Assembly: GCA_026874595.1 (NCBI GenBank)
Contig: CM049316.1
Location: forward strand, 61,015,676-61,079,675
Length of the DNA: 64,000 bases
Reading direction: 5' to 3'
Source of the DNA: Sipunculus nudus
Taxonomy: Eukaryota > Annelida > Sipuncula > Golfingiida > Sipunculidae
In this document: piece by piece, positions 61,461-64,000 of the stretch
Layout of the letters: every line of letters begins with the position of its first letter
Numbering within the stretch: the stretch's first letter is position 1
Notes under the pieces: model-generated
What the model saw: the letters and a program-made list of their open reading frames with translations, nothing else
What the model was told of the DNA's origin: nothing
Database searches by the model: none
Made by a program: the position numbers and the translations under genes

Positions 61461-61882
61461 TTTTTTAAATAGGCCTCTTTAAAATAAATCCTCGTTTAGG
61501 TACATTAGTAGGCTTAAGTTAAAGGAAGTCTTTTTGGTTATAAATACGTAGGTGTGTGCTTTTAGAGGGAGTAATTCCAGTTATAGCCAATTACACCATA
61601 ACTTTACGTTCACTTCATTGATTTGATATTTTACTTTCATTACCTTCGCCCACAGGACCACTACTGATCATTAAGACATTATAAAACCAAGGACAATTTA
61701 TAAAAGGAAGAGATCAACATATTACACAACCAGCACTTATATAGAGTACTAAAGGCAGAGATATGCTTTCACGCAAACGGTATAGTGTAGTAATAATTTG
61801 CATGTTAGTAGCACAACAACACCTACAACGCTGAAAGTAAAACGGACGGAGCCGTTCCTCGCCATAAATACTAAATTGCAAC

Positions 61883-62224
61883 CAGTGGCGTTAATGTATC
61901 ATCAAGATGGGGGGGTGGGGGGGGGGGGGCTCGGCGTGGGAGGATAATCAAAAATGAGACAAGTAAGTAAAAGGTTAAAAAAAAATATTATGTTTCCCGT
62001 AAAGTTTATTTCTGAACCAGGTTAAGATGGATAATATATCAGAGTTAACCCAGACATGGAATCAAAGTATGTAATTCTAATTATTGATAATTTATTTCCA
62101 ACATATAAAAATTATTCTCTGAATACCAGGGGGATGATTACAATGACCATTTTCCCTCGTGCCAAAAAGGGGTGTGGGTATATACCCCTTACCCCCCCCC
62201 CCCCCCCCTATACTGACGCCCCTG
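61883..62224. mobile_element. 342-bp hAT-like element with G and C tracts (H1)
   Basis: Begins CAGTGGCGTTAATGTATC and ends TACTGACGCCCCTG, with a G tract near the left end and a C tract near the right. It is flanked by ATTGCAAC and ATTGCAGT (6 of 8 match), consistent with a decayed 8-bp hAT duplication. No coding capacity. Confidence 0.7.
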
Positions 62225-63239
62225 ATTGCAGTATTATTCTAACGTATTGCGAAAATCATCCGGCAACCATATTACACACCATGAAAGCAATTAGCTGCTG
62301 CCGAAACTATGCAAGTCTCATTGTGTACAATGGCCATGAGATTTATTTGATTTTTCTTGTTCTTTACTTGGAATCATTAGTTAGTTAATGTGGCTAAAAA
62401 TGACGTATTTTATATTTGATCGAATCCGTTATTAACCCCTTAAGTGCAAAGTGATATTCTGTCACGAAAAAATAAAGCTGAGGATTAAACCATATTTGTT
62501 AATTAACAAGTTTTCTATGAAGAAATCAATCAATTTTCAGCACGACAAGGTCTATAGACTTAATAAGAAGAAGCATCTATTCAAAGAAACTTTTCCATGA
62601 TTCGCCCACTTAAAAAGTTTCATATTATTACGGTTTGTATTACCAATCTGATTACGTTTCAGCACGTTAAGTGCCCACTAATTTATTAAACTAAGCTTAT
62701 TTACGCAGCGGCAGTAAAAACAGCGTCCAATTAGCGAGCATGAGATTTACTTGAGAACACAGAGAGCGATAATCATTGTGACATTAAAACAAGGGGGTAG
62801 AGAAATAAAAGCGTGCTTACCATTTCTTTTTCACGAATTCTCTCCAAAAGTTCTAAATTTGTGTTTTATATAAATCATTATGCCCTCAATACACAAACCC
62901 TAAGATCTGGAAAAGGAAATTTATGTAAAACTCAGAGTGTAATTAATTTTAATGTGCATTGTGGTGCATTAATTCAGGTCTTTTGAACCCCTTACGGCTG
63001 TAGAAATAGAATCGCAATGCAGAAACTCATTACTGCCATCCCAGCGCAGTAAAGAAAATGATCGGTAATTTGTTTTCAATAGGGGATCACCCACAGCATG
63101 GAAGTTCTGGCGTTATTCATATCAATCCTGAGAAAACAGTGTGATTTGGTATAAGGTTTAATCTTTTTTTTTTTGGTGTTTGAAGAAATGCTTTCTCCCT
63201 AGAAGTCTAAATGCTTCACTCTTTTATGCTTTATAACCT
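62225..63239. other. Upstream intron or flank
   Basis: AT-rich, with no feature I can support. Confidence 0.35.
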
Positions 63240-63559
63240 TAGTCGGGAGGGCAAGCGTTTCCCGTTCGTGTGTGTGTTCCTGTGTGTTTGTGTTTGTTCA
63301 CAACATAACTCACGCAGTCCTGAATGGAATTTCACATTTGAGGGCATTTCGGGAATGGGCCAATGAAGAATCGAATACATTTTATTGTGGATCCGGCACA
63401 TGATCCGGATTCAGGAACTTCATCAAGGAATATTCACATATGTATGAACCTTGGAATATAGGACAAATAAGTGAATGCAATAACGGTTTTGGCAGAATCC
63501 CAAAATAGGAACCCGCCCACATGGCGAAGGCTTGCATTCCTTAAAATACAGATATCTAG
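63240..63559 (-). repeat. Repeat family A, copy 9
   Basis: Reverse orientation, nearly complete: CGTTTCCCGTTCGTGTGTGT, CACAACATAACTCACGCAG, AAGAATCGAATACATTTTAT, CATCAAGGAATATTCACA, ending at GGCTTGCATTCC. Confidence 0.85.
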
Positions 63560-64000
63560 TTCTTTTTTTATTTAAGGATGTATGGCAAAAGAAGGGTTAT
63601 GACATTAAATCGAAGGTGATAGAAATATTAAAAGACAAGTCTTTAATACGGTATACGTACATTTTTTTTTTTTTTGTCAAATGGAGCAGCAATGTTGTTC
63701 TTGTAACAGGACAGCTTATTTTTTAACCTTGATTCCAAAAAGCTTTTAAACAAATGAACTCAGTGAAGAAAAAATCTTCCACTTCGGAATAGGCTAGAAA
63801 ATAGGCTAAAAACGACTTTCCGCGCAAAGAGAATAAAATCAGAGGAACGATGACACAAAATCAATCAAAATGTTACTTGGAAAGTTCATCAATAAAATTT
63901 CAACAATATTTAATAAAATAAACAAAACTAAGTACCAAAAGTATAATAATACATCATAGATAATGCACAAGGTTTAGATCCAGTTTGCATTGATATGATT

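Noticed and set aside
63740-63870. GKS tripeptide on the minus strand, considered as the missing P-loop
   Set aside because: The preceding residues do not form G-x-x-x-x-G-K-S and there is no KVxLLG strand before it.
1-64000. CRISPR array, prophage, operon or other prokaryotic system
   Set aside because: No regularly spaced direct repeats with unique spacers and no dense coding; splice sites and SINEs show a eukaryotic nuclear genome.

Overview
This is AT-rich animal nuclear DNA, read as intergenic and intronic sequence. There are no dense long ORFs, operons or ribosome binding sites. Coding sequence comes as short exons with GT/AG borders, and most of the window is microsatellites and interspersed repeats: a tRNA-derived SINE, several terminal-inverted-repeat (TIR) elements and a solo-LTR-like family. 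The gene content and repeat style suggest a marine invertebrate, perhaps a mollusc or other lophotrochozoan. That placement is a guess; only 'metazoan' is firm.

The one gene I can support is on the minus strand. Three exons (47820-47902, 6372-6558 and 5412-5680) splice in frame into 178 residues plus a stop. This is the C-terminal part of an RGK-family (Rad/Gem/Rem/Rgk) Ras-like GTPase. It has the family's LDGEES strand, the DAYVIVYS strand, a G4 motif VGNKSD, a G5-like EVSA and a Cys-containing C-terminal tail in place of a CAAX box. The first two exons are separated by an intron of 41,261 bp and the last two by 691 bp. The 5' part, with the P-loop, was not found in 47903-64000 and probably lies beyond the window.

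Layout: 1-5411 is downstream flank (CT microsatellite, repeats, and a coding-like relic at 4351-4732). 5412-6558 holds the last two exons. 6559-47819 is the giant intron, packed with repeats: three palindromic elements with TGGATCCG-type ends (6750, 23406, 32812), a Harbinger-like MITE (10348), a TA-flanked MITE inside a TA array (11578), a solo-LTR-like element with TATA box and poly(A) signal (about 12527-13129) and its inverted relative (30768-31168), a 523-bp TIR element (18627), a 157-bp MITE (33112), two head-to-head SINE copies (38410-39290), a tRNA-like doublet (40720-41136), and a 998-bp TIR element nested inside an older repeat (42058-43055). 47903-64000 is upstream intron or flank, with a triplet-repeat tract, a 638-bp tandem duplication, more TA arrays and a G/C-tract hAT-like element (61883).

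I see no convincing bacterial-style system, CRISPR array, functional tRNA gene or intact transposase. The items most worth checking are the RGK gene structure, the coding-like relic at 4351-4732 and the well-bounded TIR elements.
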